Origin: Macrocybe gigantea
Lineage: Eukaryota; Basidiomycota; Agaricomycetes; Agaricales; Callistosporiaceae
Reading direction: 5' to 3'
Assembly: GCA_011319805.1 (NCBI GenBank)
Contig: SJRY01000308.1
Span: forward strand, 87,501-151,500
Length of the DNA: 64,000 bases
The position numbers and the translations under genes are program-made. Numbering within the stretch: position 1 is the first letter of the stretch; each line of letters begins with the position of its first letter. The notes under the pieces were generated by a model. The model saw only the letters and a list, made by a program, of their open reading frames with translations, was not told where the DNA came from and ran no database searches. Positions 9,298 to 20,612 of this stretch are shown here, piece after piece.

Positions 9298-10811
9298 GAT
9301 CTGGATCACTTCTGGAGGAATTGCCAACTTTACAAGGAGGCTCAAAAGGTGGCTAGGCAAAAGACCAAAGGGCAGGAGCAAGCCAACAAAGCTACAGAGT
9401 CTGAAGTAACCGAATTTGCAAGCAATGCAAGTGCCAAACTCTCTCATCTACTCCAACTGGATGCTGACTTTGATTGGATCGCAGACATAGGGCCACTTCT
9501 CATATGACCCCTCATAAACACTGGGTCAGAAACTATACTCCTCTCAAGATTCCAATCAAGTTGGCAGATAGTTCCATTATTTATTCAGCTGGAGTTGGGA
9601 CTGTGATTTTCAATCCAGTCATTAGAGGCAAACCAGCCCAATCTGTAGAGTTTACCAGGGTCTTGCATGTGCCAGAACTCTGAAACAATCTATTGTCCTG
9701 TCTATATCTCTCCAAATACAAAGCTTTCAGGATTGTCATTGATGATTCCTACATAGACTTTTATTCCAAACCACTCAACAGGATACCCTTCTCTGCTCAC
9801 ATCACTCCCAACAATACTGCTCAGTTGGATGGTGTAACAGAGGCAATTTCGGAGTTTGCAAATCTTGCTAGCACACTTCCTTTGGACCTTAGCTTATGGC
9901 ATAGGAGATTGGCTCATTTTAGTTATGACACTGTCAAACTAATGGCCAAGGATAACTTGGTAACTGGATTGGATCTCAAAACCTCGGACAAGCCAGACCC
10001 CATCTGTGAACCATGTCTTGCAGGCAAAATGTCTTCAAACCCATTCCCTTCCTCAGATAGTCATGCTTCTCAATCTCTAGAACTTGTCCATTCTGATCTT
10101 TATGGCCCTCTTCCTATTAAATCCCACTCGGGATTCAAGTATTGGATTACTTTCATTGATGATTGTACCAGATTCAGAGTAGTGATACCTCTTAAACAGA
10201 AGAGTGATGCATTTGATGCCTTTAGACAGTTTAAAGCCTATGCTGAAAACCAACTTGGCTTAAAGATCAAAGCTTTACAGGATGACAAGGGTGGAGAGTA
10301 TATGTCCAATGCCTTTATCAAATTCACCAATGACTGTGGCATTATCTGGAGACATACTGTCAGGAATAGGCCTCAACAGAATGGAGTTGCAGAAAGAGCT
10401 AATCGGACTATGGCAGAAGAGTTAACTGCTATGCTGTCTGAATTCAAGCTGCCTGCTTCATTCTGGGGAGATGGTCTTGCTTCTATGGTGCATATTTGGA
10501 ACAGAGTACCTACCTCTGCTCTGTCTGGGACCACACCTTATCAGGCTTGGTTTGGGAAGAAACCAGATGTCAGTCATCTCAGAATCTGGGGATGCACTGC
10601 ATATGTCGTTGTGCAAAAGGATCAAAGGAAGAAACTCCAATCACACTACCAGAAATGTGTCTTTATTGGCTATCCTGATGGTTATAAGGGTTGGAAGTTT
10701 TACAATCCTACCACCAAAAAGACCATTATCTCGGAGAGGGCTGAATTTGATGAGAGATACTTCCCTGATACCTCTCAGAAACATTACAGCACTCCTCCTT
10801 CACTTATAGGG
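9298..10811 (+). pseudogene. Ty1/copia gag end, protease and integrase
   Basis: Begins with the last half of a gag zinc knuckle (HFWRNC), then the protease motif ADTGATSHMT near 9481-9510. The integrase follows: zinc region H-R-R-L-A-H ... C-E-P-C (about 9895-10020), catalytic residues in LVHSDLYGP, LQDDKGGEY and NGVAERANRTM, then the GKKPDVSHLRIWGC and YPDGYKGWKFY blocks. The 9693-10811 frame is open. TGA at 9681-9683 stands where arginine is expected. No RT or LTR is attached; LINE sequence follows at 10812. Confidence 0.9.
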
Positions 10812-11139
10812 ATGGCACTGGTCATTCATGACAACTTGAGATTGACCTCGGACCATTGTCTGTTGTTGCTCTCCTTAGATATCCCATTGCTGGACGTCTC
10901 TGATCCATGCTGGACTCTTCCAAAAGACAGCATGCCTGAGTTTATCTCTGACATTGCTGGTGATCTGTTCAGTATGGACTTGGTGCCAATTGAGTTACCA
11001 GATGATTTAGAGAGTGTTCTGCAGACTCTCTCCAAGTCTGTTGATCATACTTGGGATCTCCATTCCAAGGAGTCTAAGCTTTTGAAGCAGAGCAAAGGCT
11101 GGTGGAACCAGGATTGTTCCGAAACTTTGGACGCCTTCA
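10812..11139 (+). pseudogene. LINE ORF2 fragment (end of endonuclease and linker)
   Basis: Plus-strand LINE sequence starting at the NLRLTSDHC block of the endonuclease (SDH contains the catalytic histidine), through the PEFISDIAGD and KGWWNQDCSETLDAF segments. It fuses in frame with the upstream copia integrase by chance, giving one 557-residue frame. It ends abruptly at the LTR of element A. Confidence 0.88.
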
Positions 11140-11459
11140 TGTTACAGACGTCGCCCAAAGGACCATTCATTTTCTTATCTTATCTTTCCCACATCCCTTA
11201 TCTCCCCCATCATGCTGCGCAGTGCACAGCCATCGAGTCATCCTACTTCCCTAGTCATCCTGAGTCATCTCCTTCCAGTCTTACTCATCCACAGTCCATA
11301 GCATTGCACAGCCCATGGTCTGTGCTCGAGTACTGTAATGTATATAAGGACTCCCAGATGTACTAGTAGTGCTAGGCTTAATATTCCTTTTGCCATCATC
11401 TCAAGACCACTCTTGCACTTAGTCTGCCTGAGTCCTTCTGAGATTCATCTAGCCTAACA
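11140..11459 (+). mobile_element. 5' LTR of gypsy element A
   Basis: 320 bp, tgttacag...tctagcctaaca. Contains a TATA box (tatataag) followed about 33 bp later by aggcttaatat, the inferred RNA start. It differs from the 3' LTR (28735-29054) almost only by C/T and G/A changes. No target duplication matches between the outer flanks (cttca here, gtact beyond 29054), so the element's ends have been rearranged. Confidence 0.95.
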
Positions 11460-11461
11460 AG

Positions 11462-11472
11462 ATATTAAGCCT
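11462..11472 (+). promoter_or_regulatory. Self-primer binding site of element A
   Basis: Two bases after the LTR lies atattaagcct, the exact reverse complement of aggcttaatat inside the LTR at the predicted transcript start. No tRNA-type TGG site is present. This is the arrangement used by Tf1/sushi elements, where the first 11 nt of the RNA fold back to prime minus-strand synthesis. The same pair is present in the second copy (62613-62623). Confidence 0.75.
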
Positions 11473-12162
11473 CGTCGAGACTTGCTCAGACTCACACACA
11501 CACCATGTCATGCTTTATCAAAGACTTGATCAACATTCGACGACAAGCAATCACCGACCCAGCGAGCACTAGCATGAGTGACGAGAGTACTTGGCTCAGA
11601 GAAGTAGACCAGGCATTGCAGTCCACGCCATTCGCAGAGACAGTCCACGCCATTCGCAGAGACAGTCCACGCCACCTGCAGAGACACCAGCAATCCAAAC
11701 AAATGAAAGAGAGAGTGCATGCCCACACCAAGTAGCGACGACGAAGAGCAGGCATTTCTGAGAGAGTTTGCCTTCACCACTACAGATGAGCCTGCTGAAA
11801 TCCTCAGTGAAGGAGCAGCACAACTCATTGCAGAACTCTTCCTAGAAGGAGAATATGGGATAAGCCCAGAAGAGCTGTGGTCAGACCAGAATCTTCTTGC
11901 CGAAGAAGAGGACAAACCCATCTGCAAGAAAACAAAAGAAGAACGAACACAAGCCTGAGACTTTAGGTGACAACAGATCAAGAACTATAATCGCCGAACA
12001 CAGGAGGAAGACATACTGATACAGAGAGGGCACAATGCACAGAGCATATGACAGAACCAACAAGAACGACACCAGAGTCAAGGACACACAGGAACGAAAC
12101 TGCCGAACCCCTTCAGAGGACCAATCCACCGAAGCACTGCATAAGGAGAGAATCGCACCACT
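11473..12162 (+). other. Leader of element A with small ORFs and a 22-bp tandem repeat
   Basis: Untranslated leader with two small frames: 11505-11735 (starts MSCFIKDLINIRR; the second copy has ACG in place of its ATG) and 11719-11958 (acidic, MPTPSSDDEEQAFLREF...). Inside the first is a 22-bp tandem repeat of cagtccacgccattcgcagaga, three units at 11619-11684, against two in the copy at 62.7-62.8 kb. I cannot say whether the small frames are translated. Confidence 0.6.
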
Positions 12163-13305
12163 GTGGTGAAAGTAAGCAACAGTGACTGGGACGAATACTA
12201 TCAGTGGAGGGAGCAAAAAGGATTACCAAAGACAAATGGACCAACCGCTGCAGAGTGGGCCGATTTTGAACAAGCTTGTAGAATCGCAGGAGTCGACCTA
12301 GACTACTGGAAAGAACAGAGAGAGGAGCGAAGACAGAAACAGCTCCAAGAACAGCAAGCCCAAGTACAAGCACAGCAGACCCAAGAACAACAGATCCAGG
12401 AACAGGAAAACCAAGACCAAGAGAACGACAAAGAAACCCCCCAAAGGATGACGACAGAATACAAGGGCATCATCGCCGACCCGAAATCCTTTACAGGAGA
12501 TCGAATGTCCTTCGATATTTGGTGGAGGAAGATGAAACTTTACATAACCGCACATGGAGACCTCACAGATACACAGAAGATTGGAGCGGTCCTGTCTAGA
12601 ATGACCAACGGACCCAGAGCCCACTGGGCGTCAAAGAAGATCGACACCACTACCAACCAAAGCACATGGGCTGACTTCATAACCGAGATAGAGATACGAT
12701 TCAGCAATGTCATGTCACCATCACAAGCAGGAAGCAAACTATTCAATATCAGACAGGGAAACCGACCTATCGACGAATTTTTGGATGAATTCGTAGACCT
12801 CGCAGGAAAAGCAGGAATGACAGGAACAGCCCCTCATTTCCTACTCGAGAAGAGCTTAAACTGAAGAACAGCAGAAGCCATATACTCGATCTCCACACTT
12901 CCAACAGATGGAGATGAATATATCAAGACAGTTTGAGCGATTGGATGAAACATCGATGAACACAGAAATGTGATGAGAGGAGAATTCACAAGCAATCAGT
13001 GCAAGACCGGAAATCCAAGCCAAGGAGCAGGACAGGCCATGGAAGTCGACAAAGTATGAAGCAACAACTGCTTCAACTGCAATAAACCAGGACACATCTC
13101 ACGAAACTGCCCGGAACCACGAAAAGAAGCAGCAAAGGTCACATGTTTCAATTGTGGCTTAAAGGGACACTATGCATGGAACTGCAAAAAGAAGAAGAAA
13201 GGAAAATCCTGGGTCAGAGAAGTGAAAGAAGAAGAAGGAGAGGACGAAGAAGACAAGAATGAAGGAAGCTCTGACAAAGAGGGTTTTGCCGAAGGGTCCG
13301 ACTAG
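12163..13305 (+). pseudogene. gag of gypsy element A
   Basis: Structural (capsid/nucleocapsid) protein. The expected start ATG (present at 63292 in the second copy) is GTG here. Order: N-terminal helix-rich part, a glutamine/glutamate-rich linker, the retrotransposon-gag fold (FTGDRMSFDIWWRKMKLYI ... WADFITEIEIRFSNV ... NRPIDEFLDEFVDL), then two CCHC knuckles [14 protein letters not shown] and [14 protein letters not shown] and an acidic tail ending at TAG 13303-13305. The frame is broken by TGA at 12862-12864, where the second copy reads CGA, and by TGA at 12934-12936. Confidence 0.92.
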
Positions 13306-16300
13306 GAGGTGCTAAATCGTGACCCATACAACTGAAACAGACTCGCTTTGATACCAGATGTAGATCATCCCATACTCTGAAATACACCATTCCTGCCAAG
13401 CGATCTGAAGCACCAAGGAAAACCATCCAAGGGGACAAACCACCAAAGAGGAAAGAACTCACAGTACTAGCGAGGATACGAACACGAAAAGGAATCACAA
13501 CGATAACACTGGAAGTCGATAGTGGAGCGGATAGGACCTGCATTAACACCACGATAATAGCGAAAACAGGACTGAAGACATGATGAATCAAGAAGATTCC
13601 CATCATAAATGCAGACGGATCACCCAACTGCCAGAAAACAGCAGACTGAGTAGTGGAGGTCCACATCGACATTAAAGGACACAAGGAGCACATGGAAGCC
13701 ATCATATTCGACATCGGAAAAACTGACATGCTACTAGGACATGACTGGCTTGTCTACCACAACCCAACAATCAAATGGAGGACAGGAGAAATTGTCTTTG
13801 ACAGATGCCCTAAAATATGCAAAATAAACCACCAGATGATTAAGATACAGAAGGTGGCTGAACCAGCGAAAACCACAGCCAGCGACAAGACAGGAACCCA
13901 GATACCCCCATATCTGATCAGATTCAAACACCTCTTCAAGGAGAAGAACTTTGATCACTTACCAGACCACAAAGAATGGGACCATGAAATAAACTTAACA
14001 AAAGATGCACCCAAAATGATACTGAGCAAGGTCTATCCAATGACGCAGAAGGAACTAGAGGAACTAGATGCCTTTGTCAAAGAAGGATTAAGAACAGGGA
14101 AAATACACCCATCAAAATCGCCTTACACAGCATCCTGCTTCTTTCGCAATAAGAAGGATGGAAGCAAACAACTCATCCAAGACTACCGGAAGATAAACAA
14201 ATATATGGTCAAGGACAAGTTCCCACTACCATGCATCAGCGAGCTCCTCGACATACTACAAGGAGCAAAGTACTTTAGCAAGATCAATATTATCTGGGGA
14301 TACAATAATGTGTGCATCTGGAAAGGGGACGAATGGAAGGCAGCCTTCCTAACAGCAAGAGGACTTTTCGAACTGACAGTCATGTACTTTGGGCAGTGCA
14401 ATGCACCAGGCACTTTTAGCCGAATGATGGCGAGCCTCTTCCAAGACCAAATATGAAGGAGAGTGTGCATAATCTATATGGATGACATCATAATCATTGG
14501 ACGAACATGAGAGGAACTCCAAAAGAACACCATAGAAGTCATAGAAATACTGAACAAGAACGACCTGTTTATCAAAGGACCGAAATGCATCTGGGAATCA
14601 TCAAAAGTCCCAGTACTAGGATACATCGTAGGAGAAGGGAAGGTAGAAATGGAACCAGAAAAGATCACAGCCATACAATCCTGGCCAACCCCAAAGACAA
14701 AGAAAGAACTACAAAAGTTCTTGGGATTCACGAACTTTTACTGATGATTCATCAAGGGATATGCAAAGGTTGCTAAACCCCTGACGGAGTTGACTGGAAA
14801 CAAAGCATTCCAGTGGACAGACAAGCAACAGGATGCTTTCAAAGAGCTGATCTGACATATAACCTCAGCACCCATTCTAGCACTACTACAAACAGAAGGA
14901 AAATTCCGAGTCGAAATGGATGCCTCAGGATATGCCATTGGAGCGGTACTATCACAACAGCAGAAAGGACTATGGCATCCGATCGCATTCATTTCGAGAT
15001 GCATGACCCCAGTGGAGCAAAACTATGAAATCTATGATAAGGAACTTCTTGCGATAATGGTCACACTAAAGACATGGAGACAATACCTCCTTGAAGCTCG
15101 AGAGAGGTTTGAAATATTGATGGATCACAAAAACCTATCATACTTGCAGAAGCCACAGCGACTCAATTCGAGACAGATTGGCTGGTACCTGAAATTACAA
15201 GAATATGACTACGAACTACAACACGTACCAGGAAAGGCAAATGGAAAAGCAGACGTCCTGTCACGGATGGCAGGATATGAAGAAAACCTAGCAGAGAAGG
15301 ACGACATACAAATGATCAAAGAAGCAGCATTCATTCAACATCTGGAAGAGAATAATGAATGAGACTTCGAATTTATGATGTTCGAGGACGAACACCCATG
15401 GAAAGAAGAAGCAGAAAATAATGAAACAATACAAACAAGAGGAATCACGATGATTGAATCCTCAAGGATAGAACAAATTCGACAATGCACATGAAGGGAG
15501 ACGATTGTAACAACAGGACTGAAGGAAAAACCACACTGGTTCACAGAAGAAGACCACATTGTATACATAGGAGGAAAAATCTATGTTCCTCCAGACAACA
15601 AACTGAAGGAAGACATCATGTTTGAACACCATGACACACCCATTGGAGGACACCCAGGACAATACTGCATGCACGAGCTCATAAACCACACCTATTGGTG
15701 GCCATCAATGCTAACAGACATCAAGAAGTATGTCAACGGATGCGAAACATGTTAGCAAAACAAAATCATCCAACAAAAGAAACACGCACCCCTACACCCA
15801 CACGAAGTCCCACAGCAACCATGGGAAGATATCGGAGTAGATCTCATAGGACCGCTACCCAGCTCGAATGGCTTTAATGCCATCGCCGCAGTCACAGACC
15901 GCCTGACCAAGATGATCCACCTAGTCCCCACAAAGACCGAACTCACAGCAGAAGATCTCACATGACTATACCGAGACAATGTGTGGTGGCTTCACGGAAT
16001 CCCACGAAAGATCATCAGTGATCGAGGACCCCAGTTCGCAGTGCGATTCATGATAGCACTTCTAAAATTACTTGGAACAAAGCAAAATCTATCAACAGCC
16101 TATCACCCATAGACAGATGGACAGGCGGAACGATCCTACCAAGAAATGGAAGCCTTCCTCAGAAGCTTCACAAACAACTTACAGGACGATTGGGCAGAAT
16201 GGATAGCAATCGCAGAGTACCAATACAATGACAAAGCACACCAGGGAACAAAGGAGACACTATTCTACCTCAACTATGGAATGCACCCCTGGAAGGGAGA

Positions 16301-16920
16301 GCCACAGACAACAGAAGGGAATAACCCCGCAGCAAAGGACTTCATCAAAAGAATGAACCAAATATGAAAGGAAGCAAATGCTGTGCTGCAGTATGCACAA
16401 ACACGAGCCAAAGACAATTACGATGCGAGGCGAAGACCAGCCCATGAATACAAGAAAGGGGATAGAGTATGGCTTGAAGCCACCAATATCACAGTCAATC
16501 AACCATCAAAGAAGTTATCGGCACTCTGATATGGACTGTTCAAGGTGGTTGAAAAGAAAGGAGCCTTAGCATATTGCCTGGAACTCCCAGCATCATAGCA
16601 GCTGATACACTCCATATTCAATGAAACACTGCTCACACCCTACAAAGGACCCCATTTCAAGATACAAGAGTGACCATTACCACCACCCCCTGAAATCATA
16701 AATAATGAAGAAGAGTACGAGATAGAAGAAATCCTAAAAAGGAAGAAACAAAGGAGGGGATGCTATTCCTGGTCAAATGGAAAGGATACGGACATGAGGA
16801 GAATACATGGATCAAAGAGAAGGAACTGGGGAATGCACAGCAAGCTCTAGACCACTTCCTAAAGAAGACTGCGAACCAGGATAAAAGAATCATGACAAGA
16901 GGGAAGAAGACCAAAAATTG
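13306..16920 (+). pseudogene. pol of gypsy element A (PR-RT-RH-IN-chromodomain)
   Basis: Ordered domains of a chromovirus-type pol: protease with DSGAD (13518-13532); reverse transcriptase with NKKDGSKQLIQDYRKIN and IIYMDD near 14470; RNase H with MDASGYAIGAVLSQ near 14915 and DHKNLSYL; integrase with zinc H-H-C-C (HHDTPIGGH ... NGCETC), then catalytic GVDLIGPLP, ISDRGPQF and DGQAERSYQE; a GPY/F-like region; and a chromodomain near 16705-16860 (YEIEEILKRKK, then in another frame VKWKGYGHEENTWI). Many in-frame stops, mostly TGA (for example 14454-14456 and the pair 14742-14747), where arginine is conserved. Not functional as read. Confidence 0.93.
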
Positions 16921-17096
16921 CATGTCATGACCACCAACGCCCCCATCAGCATTGACAGCAGCGACGACAGCTGCGCACCTACCCCCAACTGCTCAAACGA
17001 CCATGAGAATCTAGCAAGGATTCTCAATGGCAGTGACTACATGGACCCCTCGCTATCATACTTGGCACGTATATGCACTATGTTATGACCATCCGC
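16921..17096 (+). pseudogene. Small ORF downstream of element A pol, part 1
   Basis: ATG at 16921 opens a frame (MTTNAPISIDSSDDSC ... HENLARILNG) that runs to a TGA just before element B. The remaining part is beyond B at 28466-28697, in another frame. Together they suggest a third product of roughly 130 residues between the chromodomain and the 3' LTR. I recognise no domain; the acidic, serine-rich start and helical second half are all I can describe. Confidence 0.6.
17093..17096 (+). repeat. Target duplication of element B, left
   Basis: ccgc immediately before B's left LTR; the same four bases follow the right LTR at 28466-28469. Confidence 0.75.
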
Positions 17097-18225
17097 TGAT
17101 AACTATCGGGAAGCACTAACCTACAAACCAACAAGGTGGAATGAAGGAAGCATCAGTCCCTATCCGAGGCTGTATAAACTACAGCTGTTCAAGTCACAGA
17201 GTAACCCAAGGGACTGTAGAGTAAAGGGGGGGGAATGGAACGGAGTGATTATGGATGGTTTTGAGCAGATTTCGGGGTTTTCGACACAAGGTGGTTAAAC
17301 TTAGCTGAATTCCTGCATGATATCGAGGGCTTCGGTGAGGGTTTCGGAAGGGTTTCGACGATAGTTGGCTTCCACGTGAAGCCAGGGATACTGATTTTGA
17401 GACTGAGTACTGTGGCTCCATGCGAGTGTGATACTTTGGGATCGGATAACACAAGGACTCCATACGAGTCGTAGACTGCGAGACTGCTGAAGGACTGAGA
17501 CGGTAACTTTTTCTATGTCTTTACAAATGCTAAGTACATGGGTTTTTATAGATGAGAAGATTTCGAGTATCAGAATAACTGGTGAAGTCAAAACCGAATG
17601 AGAGAACGTATCGTATGATTTCGAAAGGGTCGTTTAGTGGCTGAAACATCAGGGAGATGTAAGTCCGTTTGAAATCTGAACATAAAAGGTGAAACAGTAG
17701 GTAAAAGAACATCCCGAAACCAGTGCCACGCGTCATAGAATGGAACATGAAAATAATCTAAGGAACGTAGAATGTATCAGTGAAATATGAGTCATAAATT
17801 TCGAAATGAGAGTGGATGAAACGGTAGCACACTTGAAATCCCTTGTTTCGAATGTACTGTGGCGAGGCAGTGTCAGGAACACGGAAAGGCATGAGGCAGT
17901 GCGATATCAAAAATGGTAGTAGTCTTGCCATATCGGGATCTGGGAATCGGGGGAGGCATATAGGAATAAGACTGCCTGACTGGATTGGGCAGTATAGGAA
18001 GCACAGAAGGTCCGGAATGTACAGGTGCAATGCGTTTGGCAAAGTGTCCGGGACCTGGAATGGAAGCCTCATGGAGTTGTCGACATCCTGAGTACTCGAA
18101 CAAGAAGTCAGCAGCTGGACTGCAGTATCATGCTGAGGGGGCCGAGTAGTGGTATGATTTCGAATGCAGGGGTGGGATTACCAAATTAGGACTTATCGGC
18201 GGTCAGTGGCGCAGAGCGCTCATCA
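17097..18225 (-). mobile_element. 3' LTR of element B (left end)
   Basis: 1129 bp, tgataacta...gcgctcatca as written on plus. Differs from the other LTR at roughly 28 places, nearly all transitions; the majority are at CpG or are CpG-derived (for example gggcttcgg/gggctttgg, ccgtttgaa/ccgttcgaa, atgcgtttgg/atgcatttgg). Frames inside the LTR are not genes. Confidence 0.96.
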
Positions 18226-18241
18226 TCTGTCCTCCCCACTT
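18226..18241 (-). promoter_or_regulatory. Polypurine tract of element B
   Basis: On minus, aagtggggaggacaga directly precedes the 3' LTR. This is the expected primer for plus-strand synthesis. The 15-mer ctgtcctccccactt (plus sense, 18227-18241) recurs exactly at 22157-22171. Confidence 0.8.
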
Positions 18242-18408
18242 AGCGGTCGACTGTCCTCAGTCGGCATTCCCATTGAACGGTGACCTTGGTCGTTATTCGG
18301 ATAATGTGGGTTTCGCAAGTTGATCTGCCATGACAAAGTCGCAAGGCATTTCAGGCATTCCCATCATTTGCAGATTTCGCTGCTTCTCAAAACCGTCTTG
18401 TGCACAAC
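18242..18408 (+). other. Spacer between element B polypurine tract and accessory gene
   Basis: About 170 bp without a frame. Its position makes it the likely promoter region of the plus-strand accessory gene, but I see no clear TATA box. Confidence 0.4.
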
Positions 18409-19573
18409 ATGTCTGCCGAAATCGTCAAGACTGAAACTTCTATTGCCGAGCTTGAAGGGCTCTTTGAGGCCATCCCCGGACTGAACACGAGCATTGAGGC
18501 CATCAAGGCCTTTAGTGCTGTGGTCTGGAAATGTTTTGTAAGTCCAATGGGGAGTGAGTGAGGAGATATCTTTATCCGTATTGACATTAGGATGAGTGGG
18601 CAAAGGAGGGTCAAGACATTCCCGAAGACGTCTTTCAGGACTGGGTTTCGCAATACAACGAGTGGGTCAGCCGCCTGGACAAGGATCGGGATGAGGTTGG
18701 GGGCCTGTACGAAAGTCCGGGATCTGGTGAGTCAGGCTATTTCGTCTCCACTATACTGGGTTGCTGATTTCGAAGGTTCTTCGCTTGGCGGAATGGTGCT
18801 CACGGATGGTCCCCTGGTGCCACCAAACGTGATGCCGACTATGCATGTCCCAACTGTGGGACCTTCTTGAAAGCGTGGGGCATCGGATTCTGCAGCTGGT
18901 GGTGCAGATTCGGGAGTGAAATGATGGCATGCCAACGAGGATGAAAAGAAAGCGGCTCGCTGGGAGAAGAACAAGCTCACGCAGCAGCGATATCAGGAGC
19001 GCCACCTGAAACTCGATTTCAAGGAGGTTACAGGTGAGGAGCGGGTGAGTGATTGTGTCTCCTTGCTGCCGGACTGTTTCTGAGTCCTACTGCGGTTTAG
19101 TGCAAACGGTGTAAGAAGGCCAACCTCGAAATCTGCGAGAAGATTGATTCCGAGCCAGGCCCTTGTTGACACTGCATCGAAAAACAGCTCAGCTGCTCGT
19201 TCAAAAGGCCATGTGCTGCGAAATCAGCTAAAACTACTTCATGGATTAAAACTGACTCTGGCAACAGGGTCATGCAAACAAGGTCACAGTCTTGAAAGAC
19301 CGTCCATTCAAAGCCTAGGGATGAGGATGCTGAGCCAAGGCCACATTGCAATCCAAAGGGAAAGGGCAAGATGCGAGCTTATGATACCAAGGCCGAGGAA
19401 TCGATTTCGGAGACTTCGCAGGAGCCACCGTCGCATCTCGAGGATATCGAAATGCATGCACCTTCGGAGGACATCCCATATCATCTGGAACCAATTATTG
19501 CACCCACGCCTCCTCCGATGCCAGTGCCACCAATGGATTCATGCTACGGTCCAGGCTTTCATGATCGTAAGTC

Positions 19574-19623
<50 letters not shown>

Positions 19624-20441
19624 TCATTATCTTTGTGAGCAGGACTTCCTGGGCCACGTCAATGGTTCAAGACACGAACACTGCCTGCCGTGGATGATTT
19701 CGAAGATCGGGATTTCTGGAGGGAGGCTGTCAAAGCCCCAAACATGCCCAATGGCTTCGAAGACATTGCTGAGACCGTGACATGCCTTGCTGCTGATCAT
19801 GTTTGGGATAGCGACATTCAGTTGCGAGACACCCTCTGGTTCGATAATCGGACTACGAGGACATTTATAATTTTGTACTCCCGTATGATATCAAGGCCTT
19901 CGAATTTCTAGGGAACTCCTTCCGGAGTATGAACGAGGATTCCCGACACATGTATGATCTCGCGGATACTCTTGAAATGGCTGCTCGTACTATGCGCGAA
20001 TGTGCCGATCATTGGGAGGAATACCTGGAGCTTGGTGGCAATGTCCTTCAACACGTTCGTTGGGCAACAGAGTTACAACAGCATCGGCTCTTAACTCAAG
20101 TCCATCAATTCATAGCACAGAACGTTCCGAGGGCGGTCGAAACTGAAGTCTGCTGGCTACTTGTGCAGCAGCGGGAGTCGATGGTTTCGAGAGGTGTAGG
20201 GACATCAGTCGAGATGCCAACAGTTCAGGAGCTCGTGGTTTTGATACCGCCATCGATTGGTACTGGGGTCGATTCATCAGAAAGCTCGGGAGTGTTGTTG
20301 GGATCGGAGTCTGGAGAAGAGATGTCGGAGGAGAGCGGTGAAGAAGGCGATGACCAGAAAGAAAACGAGTTGTCAGATGAGAGTGAGGGCGAGACGGATG
20401 AAGAGGAAGATGAGTTCGGCGGAATCCCATCCGAACTATAA
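18409..20441 (+). pseudogene. Accessory gene of element B, antisense to gag-pol, spliced
   Basis: ATG 18409 (MSAEIVKTETSIAELEG). Five exons fit with GT-AG introns 18538-18590, 18727-18775, 19045-19100 and 19567-19642; every exon phase matches. Exon 4 opens with a cysteine cluster of spacing C-X2-C-X7-C-X9-C-X2-C-X6-C (CKRCKKANLEIC ... HCIEKQLSCSF), close to the fungal Zn2Cys6 DNA-binding motif. A proline-rich linker follows, then a helical region (MYDLADTLEMAARTMRECA) and an acidic Ser/Glu/Asp tail ending at 20441. Four TGA codons (18868, 18922, 19167, 19293) and one frameshift near 19850 break it. A DNA-binding regulator is plausible but inferred. It is convergent with pol, 171 bp apart. Confidence 0.72.
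19576..19616 (+). repeat. Poly(T) tract in an intron of the accessory gene
   Basis: 41 consecutive T bases just after the 5' splice site gtaagt. It is not followed by sequence resembling the LINE tail. Confidence 0.95.
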
Positions 20442-20612
20442 AATTTGTAATAATTGTTTTCAAATCTGGTATTTTCTTATTTCTGATGGACGTGAAACTA
20501 GACTTAAAAAGGATCGTGAAAATAGATAATGGTAAGTGAGAGTGTCAAATAACAAAGAAAATGGATAGTGAATGAATGCGAAAAGAGTTGGACTTAATGA
20601 GAGTGAGCTAAG
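20442..20612. other. Convergent spacer inside element B
   Basis: About 170 bp, AT-rich, between the stop of the plus-strand accessory gene and the stop of minus-strand pol. It presumably holds both 3' ends. No recognisable structure. Confidence 0.5.

Noticed and set aside
9693..11366. A single 557-residue fusion protein
   Set aside because: It is a chance in-frame join of copia integrase, a LINE endonuclease piece and LTR sequence.
19576..19616. Poly(A) tail of a minus-strand LINE insertion in the accessory gene
   Set aside because: The neighbouring sequence does not match the LINE 3' end, and the tract lies within an intron with normal splice ends.
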